The position numbers and the translations under genes were made by a program. From NCBI GenBank assembly GCA_949358305.1, contig OX442315.1, positions 18,380,427 to 18,440,426 on the forward strand: DNA of 60,000 bases, given 5' to 3'. Every line of letters starts with the position of its first letter. The stretch's first letter is position 1. Below, one piece after another: positions 32,589 to 45,100 of this stretch. Below the pieces are notes generated by a model. That model did not search any database, was not told where the DNA came from, and saw only the letters and a program-made list of their open reading frames with translations. This DNA is from Strigamia acuminata. Its lineage: Eukaryota > Arthropoda > Chilopoda > Geophilomorpha > Linotaeniidae.

Positions 32589-35500
32589 TTAAATTGGACG
32601 AGTAAAATTTGCAGGAAATAGTCCCTTCTGACTGTTCGATTCCCTCATTCCTAACAGCCAACCTTCCTCCTTTTTAAGCCAAAAGAAAAAAAAAACAACA
32701 CTTAAATGATGTAATTAATTAATTTTAAACTTACAGCACAAACCTGATCTTCCGGATCGTCGTATTCTATAACCTGAACCACTTCCCCAACTTCAAAAGA
32801 AAGTTCGTCCTCATCTTCCGCAGTATACCTATACGTGGCCCGAACCTTTTTCAAATAAGAAATATATTTTAAACAAAAAATAATTTTTACGGAGTATTTT
32901 TTAATTTTTAAAAACGCACCCTATAGAGTACTCCTGGCGGGAGGTTTTCAGTCGTGGCACCAACGGGGATGTCGTACAATTCCTCTACTCTTTTGGCTTC
33001 ATTCTGAACATTATTTGATTTCGGGTCAGTTTCGTCGGGTTTGGAGTCCAAACTTCCCTGTAATTTGCATGCATTCAACAACACGCACATGCAACCTAGC
33101 TTGTTAAAACTAGAGATTAATTCAGTACCTCTTCTGATGAATATCTTTGAGAGTCTCTCTGTTGTCCTAAAACCAAATTTAAAAAAAAATTAAATAAATT
33201 AATTGTCCTTTTTATTTAGCCAATTGTCAATTGATATTTCATTATACCAGTTTCCCCAAGGTCACCATTATGGTCTGGCATGTTGAAAGCCTTGACCCCT
33301 CGGTCGTCTCCTTTTTTGAAATCGATCTCCTCGTATTGTCGCGTTTCAGATTCCCCTTTGTTCGATGATCTAAGAGTCCTAAAAAAAAATTACGTAATTA
33401 AATAATATTTATAAATAATATATCAAGTAATTGCAGATTAGTTTACGGTTAACTTCAAAAACAAAACAAAACACAAAAAAAAACTAATTGGTAATTTTTT
33501 TTATTAATATTATTTTCTTACTCTGAATTATCAGTAGGGGAAGAAGGTTCTGTGACATCCACGTCCTCATCAATTCCATCAATCCTTGAAAATAACAAGG
33601 CACCAATTTAACACCATGCAAATTAACAACAAGACTTTAAATAAACGCATCATTTTATCTTTAAATTCACAACAATAACTAATTAGAACTGCCATTCGGT
33701 TTCGCGATTCGAGCTGTTAGTCAAACGTTAATGCATTTGTAAACTCATGCTTTTTTTTCTCATTTTGACGCTCAACGTACGCTTGATTTCTACTGAAGTC
33801 ACGTAGATTCTGGAACACTCTGGTCCTGCTCGATCTGACAATTAATTAATTCAACAATGTCTGCATTAAATGAATCCTGTGCACACTCCCTTACTAAAAA
33901 ACTAAATTAACCCCAACCCCTACCCATTCTTTACAAACTAACCCCTTCAGTGCTGTCGATGGAGGATGAATCTTTCTCGTGTTGTACGTCCCTTTTTGAT
34001 TCTCTTCCGCTAATTCTTCCATAATGTCACTTAACTCGCTATTCACCTGTAAAAACGTATTTTATTAATTAATTAATTAATTAATTTGTAATTAAACTAT
34101 ACTTTGGTCGATTCTTGATGAAAAATAGCCTCAGCTGAAAAAATCGTCTGGAGATTCGAAATAACAAATGGAATACGGCTGGTAGATTAAATAATAATTA
34201 AAAATAAATACAATTTAATAACCGCATTGACTTTACCTGTCATACAAAGCGGGTAATTCATCATACAATTCATTATTTAAAACTTCGTACAATCTCCTAG
34301 CATCATCGAGCTGTTCTTTAGCTTTGGCAATTTTAGTTTCATCACGTTTCTTAGTATTGCTAGCGAGAGATTGATATGCATGCCGACAGCTGTCGTAATC
34401 GGTTAACTTCCGTCCTCGTTTGTCGACTCTTTTCTGTAAACAAAGTGATTAATTTTTTTTGTTTTTATTCAAAATAATTTTTATTCTTTACCCGAACTTC
34501 AGCAAATTGATTTTGATAATTATTTAGTGGTATTAAAACTTGATCGCTCAATTTATGGTTAAAATCAGACCATAGCATTTCGACAGTCTGTGGAAAGTAA
34601 AAAAAAAAAGGAATAAACATTTGTCCGGGCATTAAAACGACTCGTTTTGTTTGAATAACCTGAGATTTCATATACAACTGGTCATATCCAACCCATTCCT
34701 GTTCGTACGACTCGTTTAAAGTATCGAACAAACTTTTGCTGGCTTGTTGCATGGCTAAACAGGAAATAATTATTTTTCTATTACGATAATCATTTCTTAT
34801 TTTTGTCGTATCAGTTAATTTCATTTCGAAATTTCCTGCGCTACAACATAAAACCAAACAAAAAAAACAAACCTCGGACACAAGTTACATAATTCTTGAT
34901 TTCTTTATGGAGTTTATTAGCATTTGCCTGTTCAATAAAAGAAAAATAAATTATTTATTTATTACGTAATAATAATAAATTAATAACCACCTCTTGTTTC
35001 TTAAAATTATTGACGTATTCATCGAATATCTCATCAGTTGTTTTATCGCTCTTGCCCAATGATTGGAGTATCTGAAACGAAAGAGACAAAAAAAAAAAAA
35101 TTAAAAATCAAGTTATCGTACCTAACTCTTAAAGTTTTGGTTTCGTGCCAATTTCCCTAGGTTTCTTATACTTCCGACAAGGGTATATTTAAATCTTGTG
35201 ACCCAATTTTCCCTTCTTGTGATGGAAATCCCTAAATGCTCCCACTTAAACTTTAGCTTATCGCCATAAATGCGCCAATGAATAGTTTCATGTGAGCAAC
35301 AGCTGTTTACATTAGCTCCGAAATTTTATCAATGTAATTGATTAAGTTGAAAAATTGTGCTCAGACAACTTCCGCTATTTATAGACACGTCTCTTGGGAT
35401 GAACCATTTTTTATTTCACCTTCGTCTAGGTTCGGTTTCATCGTGCAACATTTGATGGGATGATTTGGATTTAGAATTTGGAATTTTGATGATTTTATAA

Positions 35501-35849
35501 AATTATACTTATAAAACGAAAATAAAATATGTTGGAATGAAAATATAATAGTTTTCGTGGGTTGGTGTAAACCTATTGTGGATTTTAAGTGGTTAAAAGT
35601 CGTTTGATTGATTTAAAACAATTACAGATGCAATGACCTGATTTGGTAATTTAATTTTTACGCCCCTTAACTCACGTAATTTACTCCCCACACATTTTAG
35701 CCAATTAAAAATTTATAGCAACTTGATCGTGGACGATTTTCATACGCATTCACACACTCACGCATTCGGTGTTGCGGATTTACCTTTTCTTTCGCTCTTC
35801 CTGCACGTTTTTGAACAGTTTTCGTGAAAAATCCTCCACGGTCAGCCAT
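32589..35849 (-). CDS. Amph: Amphiphysin (N-BAR and SH3 protein)
   Basis: Amphiphysin senses and bends membranes; in insects it organises muscle T-tubules rather than clathrin uptake. Fifteen exons in transcript order: 35849-35784, 35071-34991, 34927-34873, 34754-34660, 34587-34492, 34433-34237, 34178-34103, 34046-33943, 33834-33781, 33584-33522, 33378-33248, 33166-33129, 33057-32920, 32845-32744, 32669-32589; 1377 nt, 458 aa. The start MADRGGFFTKTVQKRAGRAK is the amphipathic N-BAR helix. The BAR domain runs to about residue 240 (KSDKTTDEIFDEYVNNFKKQ, NESYEQEWVGYDQLYMKSQ, QLDDARRLYEVLNNELYDEL). A low-complexity acidic linker follows, then SH3 at about 397-455 (VRATYRYTAEDEDELSFEVG, GWLLGMRESNSQKGLFPANF). 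I see no clathrin or AP2 motifs in the linker. The small linker exons (38-131 nt) are candidates for alternative splicing. Confidence 0.93.
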
Positions 35850-36161
35850 GTTTCTTTTCGTACGGACAAGCAAAAATGTCCCGACTTAAGCTGTTTGTTG
35901 ATTGGTTGTTATTCGGATATTTAAAATAAAACAATAATTTTATTTTAAAATATAATTCCAAATTAATAATGTTTCGCGTTTAATTTAAAAAAAAAGAGAG
36001 TTTAAAAAGAAATAAATACGAAATTTATTTAAAAAAGATAAACTTTTAGATTCTAAATTTCGCTACCAGTGGCAGTGCGAGCAGTCCAAAAGCGAAATCG
36101 CACACTCATCGAACTCCATTCTCGTCTATTATTTTTCAGTATTCTCAATTCGGAAAGCAGA
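35850..36161. promoter_or_regulatory. Divergent promoter region between Amphiphysin and Rpn3
   Basis: The two start codons face away from each other with 312 bp between them, which must hold both 5' UTRs and both start sites unless upstream exons were missed. A GATTGG (inverted CCAAT type) occurs near 35900. I see no TATA box, as is usual for housekeeping bidirectional promoters. An untranslated exon for Rpn3 further upstream cannot be excluded. Confidence 0.5.
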
Positions 36162-39100
36162 ATGGTGGCCGAACAAACTCCAATGGATGTTGACAAATCT
36201 GCCGACAGTCCAGTCGGTGATGGTGACAATAACAAACCGGATCTCGACTTACTAACCGTCGAAGGTGAGCAATTCAAACACAAACAAAATAAGCCTAAAA
36301 TCCATTGCATTGTCGGCTCAAATCTGTCAAATCATCGGCTTAATTTCTCACATTTATCTTTGAAACAGACGTCAAAGAACACGCTCGGCACATAGAAAAG
36401 GCAGTCATCACCAAAGAACCACGATTTATGCTACGAGTTTTAAGAACTTTAGTGTCAACACGTAAAAAACTCAACAACAACGTTTTGAGAAAAATCATTT
36501 TTGGATTCTACACCCATTCCGTCAAAGATAGAGATGCATTAGTATCGTTCCTCGACGATGTAATTAATAATTTTTCATCTAAACCTCGTACAATTGATTA
36601 AAAAAAATTTTTTTTATTACACAGCCAATGGACACCGATACTGTGTCATCATCTTTTCGTATCCGAAGTGGGAAAACTGCAGCTGCACCTCTTTTGCCTG
36701 AAATTGATGTTTATATTCATCTTTTGGTATTGCTACATCTCTTAGACCAAGGAAAAGAAGCACAGGTATTTCTAAAAACGTTATAAAGTGTCATTTTAAT
36801 TGATTATAATTTTTTTCTTTCAAGTCTGTACGATGTTCCGATGCGTTGATAGTGAAACTGCAGAACTACAATCGCAGAACTATAGATTTATTGGCAGCCA
36901 AGTGCTACTTTTATTATTCTAGGAGTTACGAACAGGTTAACCAACTGTCAAAGATCCGAAGGTTAGCCATTTTGTTTTATATAGTGATTAATTGTTTATA
37001 ATTTTTGAAAAATTAATTTTCTTTCGTTTAGTTTTCTGCATAGTCAACTACGAACTGCAACACTGCGCAACGATTTCGAAGGTCAAGCTGTCATTCTTAA
37101 TTGCTTGTTACGAAATTACTTGCATTACAATTTGTACGACCAAGCTGACAAACTCGTGTCGAAATCCGTGTTTCCCGAAACGGCATCGAACAACGAATGG
37201 GCAAGATTTTTATACTACTTAGGTCGAATTAAGGCAATCCAACTGGAGTATTCGGAAGCCCACAAAAATTTATTGCAAGCCATACGGAAGGCGCCGCAAC
37301 TTACAGCCGTAGGATTTAAACAAACCGTACGTTCGTGCTGAAAAGAAAAAAATCGAATTTAAAAAATAATAATAATAATAATTTCTCTAATTTTAGGTTC
37401 ATAAACTCGCTATAACGGTCGAGTTGCTTCTGGGAGATATTCCCGACAAATCTTTATTTCGCCAACCAACTTTACGTCGTGCTCTTCAACCATATTTTCA
37501 ACTAACTCAAGGTTAATTAAGACATTTTTTTAAAAAAATTTGTCACGTTAATAATTAAAATAATTTGTTTATTGAAACCAGCCGTGCGAATGGGCGATTT
37601 GAAGCGGTTCAGCAACGTTTTGGACACTTACGGCAACCAATTTCAAATTGACCACACTTTCACTTTGATTCTTCGTTTGCATCACAACGTGATCAAAACT
37701 GGAATCCGAATGATTAATTTGTCGTACAGCCGCATTTCTCTCACCGATATCGCTCATAAATTACAACTGGACAGTCCAGAAGATGCAGAATTTATAATAG
37801 CGAAGGTATAATTTTCCAATTCATTGATTTTTTTTTAAAGAAATGCGTGCACTGCGGTGACACCTAGTGGCGGATCGGCGAAATTTGTTAATCATTTTTC
37901 CCTTTGCAGGCGATTAAAGACGGTGTAATTGAAGCAATAGTAGATCACGAAAAGGGGTACATGCAATCGAAAGAAAACATCGACGTTTATTGCACGAGAG
38001 AACCGCAAGCTGCTTTTCATCAGAGAATCAGTTTCTGTCTGAATATTCATAATCAGTCAGTGAAAGTAAGTCTGAACAAACGAGCAGTTTGAAATTTGAA
38101 ATGAAAATATGGACGAGGCAAATTTGGGAGTCCAAAATTAAATCTTTTTAGATTTTATTTATTAAATGGGGGAAGCGAAATGGACGTGGGTGAGTTATTA
38201 ATGCGAGTTTTGTTTTGTTTTCTCATTTCTCTGACCCTGGGTTTGTTATTACGAGCGCGATTTGGAATTGCCTGTAAAAGTGTAGCGACTGGGTTCGTAA
38301 TCGGTTCAATTGTGAGGGAAATCAATAATATTAGTGGCGCATTTTTATTGTTTAGCGGTTTACAGGGTGTGCATAATTTAATGCAATCACGAATGACGAA
38401 TGCGGAACTCCTGATATTTATTGAATAGCACACGCTTTTTATTATTTTATTTATTAATTTTTTATTTTTATTATTTATTTTAATTTGATTTATTTATTTT
38501 ATTTTTATTTTAGGCAATGCGTTTTCCACCGAAATCGTATAATAAAGACTTGGAATCAGCTGAGGTAAGTACCGATTTTGGTATTTATTTTTGCTTATTG
38601 CGTAGTTTTGGTCATGGGAGTCTATTCGGGTCATAGCGAGTCAGTTTTGATTCGTAATTATACTAATCCCGAGTTTGGAAATCTAGTTTCTTGTAATATT
38701 GTTGTTTGTGTGAAAAAAAATTTTATGAAGTGAAAAAATTTAAAAAAAGTAAGGATGGGGTTGGTGAAAAACCAAGGTTGAATTTTTATCTGAATTTTTA
38801 ATCAGGTTAACGTCTGGACAGTGATGGGAAGAAATGTACGTCAGATGCTTAGTAATTTTCACAGCAGGGTTGAGTTATGTTCAGAAATTTTTTTGTTGCA
38901 ACTGTTGTTTTTTTTAATTCTCGTCAATATCAATTTTTTTTTAATGAATTAAGTGAAAGAGTTTGGAACAAAGATGATGAATAATGTTGATAAAAGGAGG
39001 GAAAACGGTTTTTTTTTTTTTTTAGTTTTTTCAATTTTTTTCTTTTTGGTAACTGGAGAAGACACACCTGTAAATTATAGCAGACTAGGTTACAAAGTTT

Positions 39101-42100
39101 GTGTGTGGTTGACATTCCTGTGTGAAGATGATTGATGAATTGGTTTAGTGGTAGAGTTGATTTTGGTCACTGTAGGGTTAGAATTGCTGCTGCTGCGCAA
39201 ACTGGTTTAGTTAAATCTTTGTATTTTTTCTCTATCTTTTTCATCTTAAATCACAAAAATTGTCATTTATTTATACATTTGACGCATTCATAAAGTAATT
39301 TAGACTAAAGAGCATGTTTAAACTCGATTTAACTTCAAAAATGGCGGCCGATTTAGTCTGTTTTCAGTCGCAGTAGGCATGCGCACGACGTGTAAACAAC
39401 AAAACATGTTAAACGTGACTATGAATGGCTACTGATTCTAGCGGTTTTTTAAAAAGTGATTTGGATGTTCCCATAGCTGAATTGTTGTGGTTTATGGAAG
39501 TTGTGCAAGTAAAGTTTATGGGAAAAGTATTTTGGCATCGCGTATTTGGAAATAATGGTGGGAATAGACACAAAGAAAGTTGTCGGTTGTTTGATGGCGG
39601 AAGAATGGAGGAGAGTTCTCGTTGAGTCGAATGCGAATGGGATGATGTATTCGGTGTCCAGTGCAGTGGCAGTTGGTCAGCGAAAGAGTGGGAAGGGGAT
39701 GAAATTACAACCAAATTTGGACGCAGTTGACCATAAATGATTTAATGGCTGGGCCCAAGTCCAATAGCGGCCACTCGAACATTTACATGGGTTTTGTTTG
39801 AATGTCCTTAAGATTCGACGCTTCAAACTTTTGAGTTTTGTTGAAATGGTTCGGTGGATTTCAGTTGGAAACGGGATTTTAAGTGCAATTTTTCTGTTTT
39901 TATTAATTTTTGATCGAGGAAAAATCTTTATAAAAGTTTTATTTACTTTTTTGTTGTTGTTTTGGTTTGACGCGACCAATTCCATTGCAGTCGCCATTTG
40001 CAATTACGTAACAACGAGTCGGGCTGAAGCTAGATCGACCTTAAGGCTGTGTAGCTCTTTGGGAGGAAAAAAGTGACGAAAAACTTGGAAATTTTTTTGT
40101 TTTACATTTTTTTTATTTTCTGAAAGAGGTTGGAAATTTAAAAACAAAAGGGGGAGGGAAAGTTTTTATCAGCTACTCAAATCTAAACTCGAATATTGGA
40201 TGTTAGTTAACCCCTTCGTAAAGTTGGGAATGAACTCGACCGAATATTATATAGGATGCCATGACAGTCTCAACCCTTTGAACCCTAAAAACAAGTCCTC
40301 TTTTCAACCTTGCTTCCATACAGCTCACAATGTTTTCAAGGGCACAAAAAAGTGTTTTTTTGGCCCCTAGATGAGGATGTCTGAAGTTTTGCAGAGTTTG
40401 TCAAGTGTAAGATATTTACGGTCTATTAGAAATTTTTTTAAATTTTTAAAAAAAAATTTTTCTGTACAAGTTGTTGAATGTTTAATATAATTATTTGTTG
40501 TTTTAATAGGGAAGGATTCTTGATATAAAGATAAAATAATTGGATAGAGAAAATGAATACTGTATTTTACCGATTAAGAGTTGCCCTCGAATTGTAGCCG
40601 CGGCCTAGACACCAAGAATACCGTATTTTTGCAAAAGTACGGTATTGTTTCCGTATTTAACCTCACGAATGATGAACGTACACTTCGTGATGTTCAGACT
40701 TCATTTCTTACATTAAACAAATTGTAATTGCTGACAAAAATGGCAGTTTTGAATAAGAGCCGCAGCTCTTAATCGATAAAATACGGTAAGTAATGTTTTG
40801 CGGAGTAAAAATGGTTGGAGAGAATGTCAAAATATTTCCGGTTTTATGGATAAACAGAAATGCATTTGCATGATGTAGGTAAAGCGGAGTTTTCAATTTT
40901 ATTCATCTGGGCCCCGTCGTAAAAGTAATGGTTTTTCATTCAACCAAGTGTATCTGTTACTTGGCAGTGGAGTTCTGAGCTGTTTAGCGTATGTTTCACA
41001 GAGATTGTGGTCATTTTGGGTTTAGAGTAAATGGTCGCGAGTGTCCCTCACTTGCATGATGATGCTTTTGCTTCGAAAGGGGTTTTGCATAATAGTTGCT
41101 TGGTATGCGCATAGTGGGGTGGGGATAAAAGTTGCAGATAAAACAATTGTTTTCTAAAGTTTGAAACCAAATTAAAAGTTTGCGCTTTTCAAGTTCACTT
41201 TTTATGATTATTTTATTTTAATTTTTTAATTTTAATTTTTTTTTTCATGTAAATTTTAATCAAATTTGATTTTTGCGTGAAGTGGTTTACCACGCTTTGG
41301 AATTATCGGGAATAGTAATGAAAGTTTAGTTGTTTGGAGGTTTTTGTTTAGCGCTATTTGGTTGCTGCTAATACAGTCGAAACACTTTAAAAAGAATCGC
41401 AAGGGACCCTAAAAATCGATTCGTTATATCGAAATTTTTTAACATGGTGTTTTACGGCCAGCCAACCAAACCATTTTATATCGATAATTCGTTATATTGC
41501 AATTCGTTATAAAGAGTTTCGACTGTGTTTTGAAATGTAGATGTCGGTCAAAGTCTAGCAAAAACAAATGATTTGTGGACGCATAGTCATCTGCATTCTG
41601 TTTGACCGACGATGTTTGTGCTCACATGCCGACAAAGGCAAACTTGTTGCGGCCACAAGATGAACACACACCGTATAAAAAGGCCAAAAAGTATAAATTT
41701 TGGATTTTTTGTATACATTTTTTTTATTTCTTTGAAGTTTAATGGCCGCTTCTCTGTTATCAATTTTTTTCTATTGCTTCATGGGCTGTATACAAACACA
41801 ACTGGTCCTATATTGTGATTTGACTTGTAAATTAGGTATTGTGGGCCATTTAAAGGAAAGAAATAAGAGATAAGAAATGGGAGGGAGAAATTCTCTGATG
41901 TTAAAAAAAACTAATGGTTCATATAAATGTATATATTTTTTTAATTTTGGTACAAAAAAAGTGTAAGTAAATTTGGCTGGTTGTTACGTATGGTAATGAA
42001 TGAGTAATGTTGTAAATTTATATACATGTAACTTCTAAAAAAAAAATTATTTTTTTTATAAAAGTATTATTTTCTATAATTATAGGAAGGGCACCGAACG

Positions 42101-45100
42101 CTTCATTAAAATATTAGTCGTTTCGATCTAGTTGGTTGAACTTTGGAGTTGTTCAGATTCAATTAGAAAAAAATGAAGAAATAAATAAATAATTAAAAAA
42201 AATAAATAAGAAATAAAAATAATTTTTAATATTAACAAAAATTTAGTACCAAAAAAATTAATTATTTAATTATACGTTGTAACTAATTGTCAAAAATCGA
42301 ATTTGGGAAGGTAAATATATATATTTTTTCTTATTTTCTGCTTCTGCAAATTAAATTGTAGTAAATATAAAAAATATATATATTTATATAAAGTTATAAA
42401 TTTGTTATTTGTGATTCCATTACAATTGCCCATTTTGAATACCGGGAATGGATGAAGCGAGTCGATCAAAGACAGAAAATCAATAAGAAAGATGTCCGTT
42501 CTTTTGCAGTACTAAGTTTAGATACGAAGGACCCAGCACGGAATCCCCAACGAGAGCGGTTCCGTGACTTTTAGCATGAATTGCAGATGCTGCTCACACA
42601 TATACACACACACACCCCTACACTCCGGCATTACTGATGTATGCGCTCGTTGGATTGATTATGCATAATAATGGCTAGGCCCACTTCACTGTGGCGGGAG
42701 GGCACGGTTGAAGAGCACGAGGATTCGTGACGGGGTGACGTTTTCCTTTGGGAGGGGACGTGCAAATTAAAGAATTTTTTTTTTTTTGTAAATTAAAATT
42801 TTTTTTAAATTTTTTTATTTCAAATTTTATTTGATGGTAGTTGAGTAATGGGATGTTGGGAGGAAAGGGAAAATAAATGTGTTTGGCGTATACATTTTTG
42901 TTGAAAGAAATTTCTTGGGAGTTGAATTAAAGTAGAAATGAGATAAAAGTGTGAGATTGCAGTGTGGGGGAATGGGATGGGATGTTAGGTAAATGGCATT
43001 TGGTTCAAAGCATTCATTTCTGTGCAAATTGTTTGCAGTTAAGGTGTGTTTGGGAGGGAAGAGTAACTGATGGAAGTGTTCTAAGTGGATGTGATGATGT
43101 TTGCAAGTCTACTCTGTTTGGGACACATTTAAATCTTATCTCAATTTTGGCCATTGAGTTTGGTGGTGATGGATTTTTATTGAGTTGTAAATTCGTGCAA
43201 ATTAAAAAAATTGAATGTAAAAAATAGGGAATTAATAATTATGGTTGTATTTTATAGATGTAAATGTTTTCTCCGGTGTGGATTTTGATTTACGAGGTGG
43301 GATTTTTAATGTAATAATAGAGCAATCATAAGTTTTATTTCCTTAATTAAAGTTTTTTATTTTGGGTCTTGACATATTTTTTAAAAATTATTTTGTTGTT
43401 GTTGTTATTTTTGTGTTTGGGTGTATTGAGGCAGACGTTTTGTTTATTTTTTAAGAAATTTTTGAATTTTTTTGTTTTGTTTTTGGTTGAGAAGAGATTA
43501 CAATGGTAGAATGTTTAATAAATGAAGCGCCAAGCTTTTGGCTCTTGTTTTCAGTTTGGGACGAGTTAAATAAGATAAAGGAAAGGTTTGTGTGTTCACG
43601 GCTTGTGTATGGGACTTTTCATGGGGTGAGCAAAGAGTGGGTGATGAATAAATTAGCTGTCACTCGGATGCGGTGGGATTTAATGACGACATAAGAAATT
43701 CAGGCTTGTGTCAATTTTCATTTGGTGTTTAGGCCTCGCTTGTGTAGAAGGGGTAAAGTGGCATCTTGTGCACTGTGCTAACTTTGTTGGCAATGGTTCG
43801 GGACACATTTCTATTTTTCGCACCGATTCAAATTTTTTTTTTTTTTTTTAGGATAAATTAAATAATTTTTGGGGATTTTTAAATTTTTGTTCTAAAAATT
43901 AATGATTTATTATTGGCGGTTTACCAGGACACGGCTTCGGATTGCGCTCTTGAAGGGGAATAAAGATAATACTAATAATGATATTTGGATAATTTTTTTA
44001 AATAAACAAAATGGCGTAAGTAATTTTTTTTTTTTTTTTTTTTTAAATTATTGTTGATGAAATTCTTGGACCATCCAGCATGTTTTTGAATGTTTGAAAA
44101 GTCTTTTGTTGTTGTATTTTTTAAAAAAAGAAAAGAAAAAGAGGCGTCCCTTTCGTTAATTCCGAATAGTTTGCTCTCGTAATTATTTCCCCAGTTGATG
44201 CTTTGAATCACAATAGACGACGAAGGGGAGATAGGTAAACTGCAAACGCCTTAATGTTTTTCAACAACATTATAATCACCGTTTTCTCGAAAATGCCCTT
44301 TCATTTTTCCCTTATTTTTTTTTTTATTTTGTATATATTTTTTATTTTATTTAATTTTTGGTGTATATAAGGTGCACTTGTTGTCTTGTTGTTTGTAAAA
44401 ATGGCTTTTCTCTTGTCATTCTTCCCTTGTGGTTGCCTCAAAGTTGTATATCGTCTTAAGTACTCATTTTCCTAATAGACTCACACTCTTACCCTCTTGT
44501 GAGGGGGTTGTCAACTTAGGCGGAGTCGAGCACGGAGCAAACCCGAGATTTCATTGCATTACACTCGCAAGCCAATTTTTTTTAGGCCTAATTTTAAATA
44601 AAAGTGTCTCGGATGTCTGATAGATGTTAACTAGTTTGAAGCGGGTGAGAGGAGAAAAAGAAGACATCTTCATCTCGGTCGACTCCTCGGATTCTGTGCT
44701 TAGTTACCGTGTAATGGAAGTTTCCACGGAGAGAAAAGAGGAAATAAAAAGTTTTTTTTTTTTAAATTTTATTTTTATTTTTATTTTTTTTTATTTTTAA
44801 ATTTATCCTCTCGTTATTAAGAGTTACACGGAATGAAGGAACATTGGTGCCTGTACGGATTCACGGTACATTGAGATGCTTTGTTTTTGTTGGTTGAAGT
44901 GTGCAAGAAAATGGCGGCCGAACAGTGTATATGTGCGGGGGTCGATGAGTTCGTTTTATAGGTCGTTTGACGCTGGGAAAGAAACACGGGACCCCCTGTT
45001 GGTAATTAGGGGTGAGATTGAGAATTAATAAATAGTAGTTGTTGTTGTTTGGTAAGTTTTGGAAATGACCTCTTAGGTATGCGTCGAGTCATTAAGTTAA

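Noticed and set aside
39425-40076. Cluster of frames in the Rpn3 intron that might be a nested gene
   Set aside because: The frames do not join through credible splice sites, one is purely hydrophobic, and none resembles a known protein.
40925-40980. Sequence TTTTTCATTCAACCAAGTGT, resembling part of the miR-190 loop region
   Set aside because: Similarity is limited to about 15 bases, there is no miR-190 mature arm and no long hairpin.
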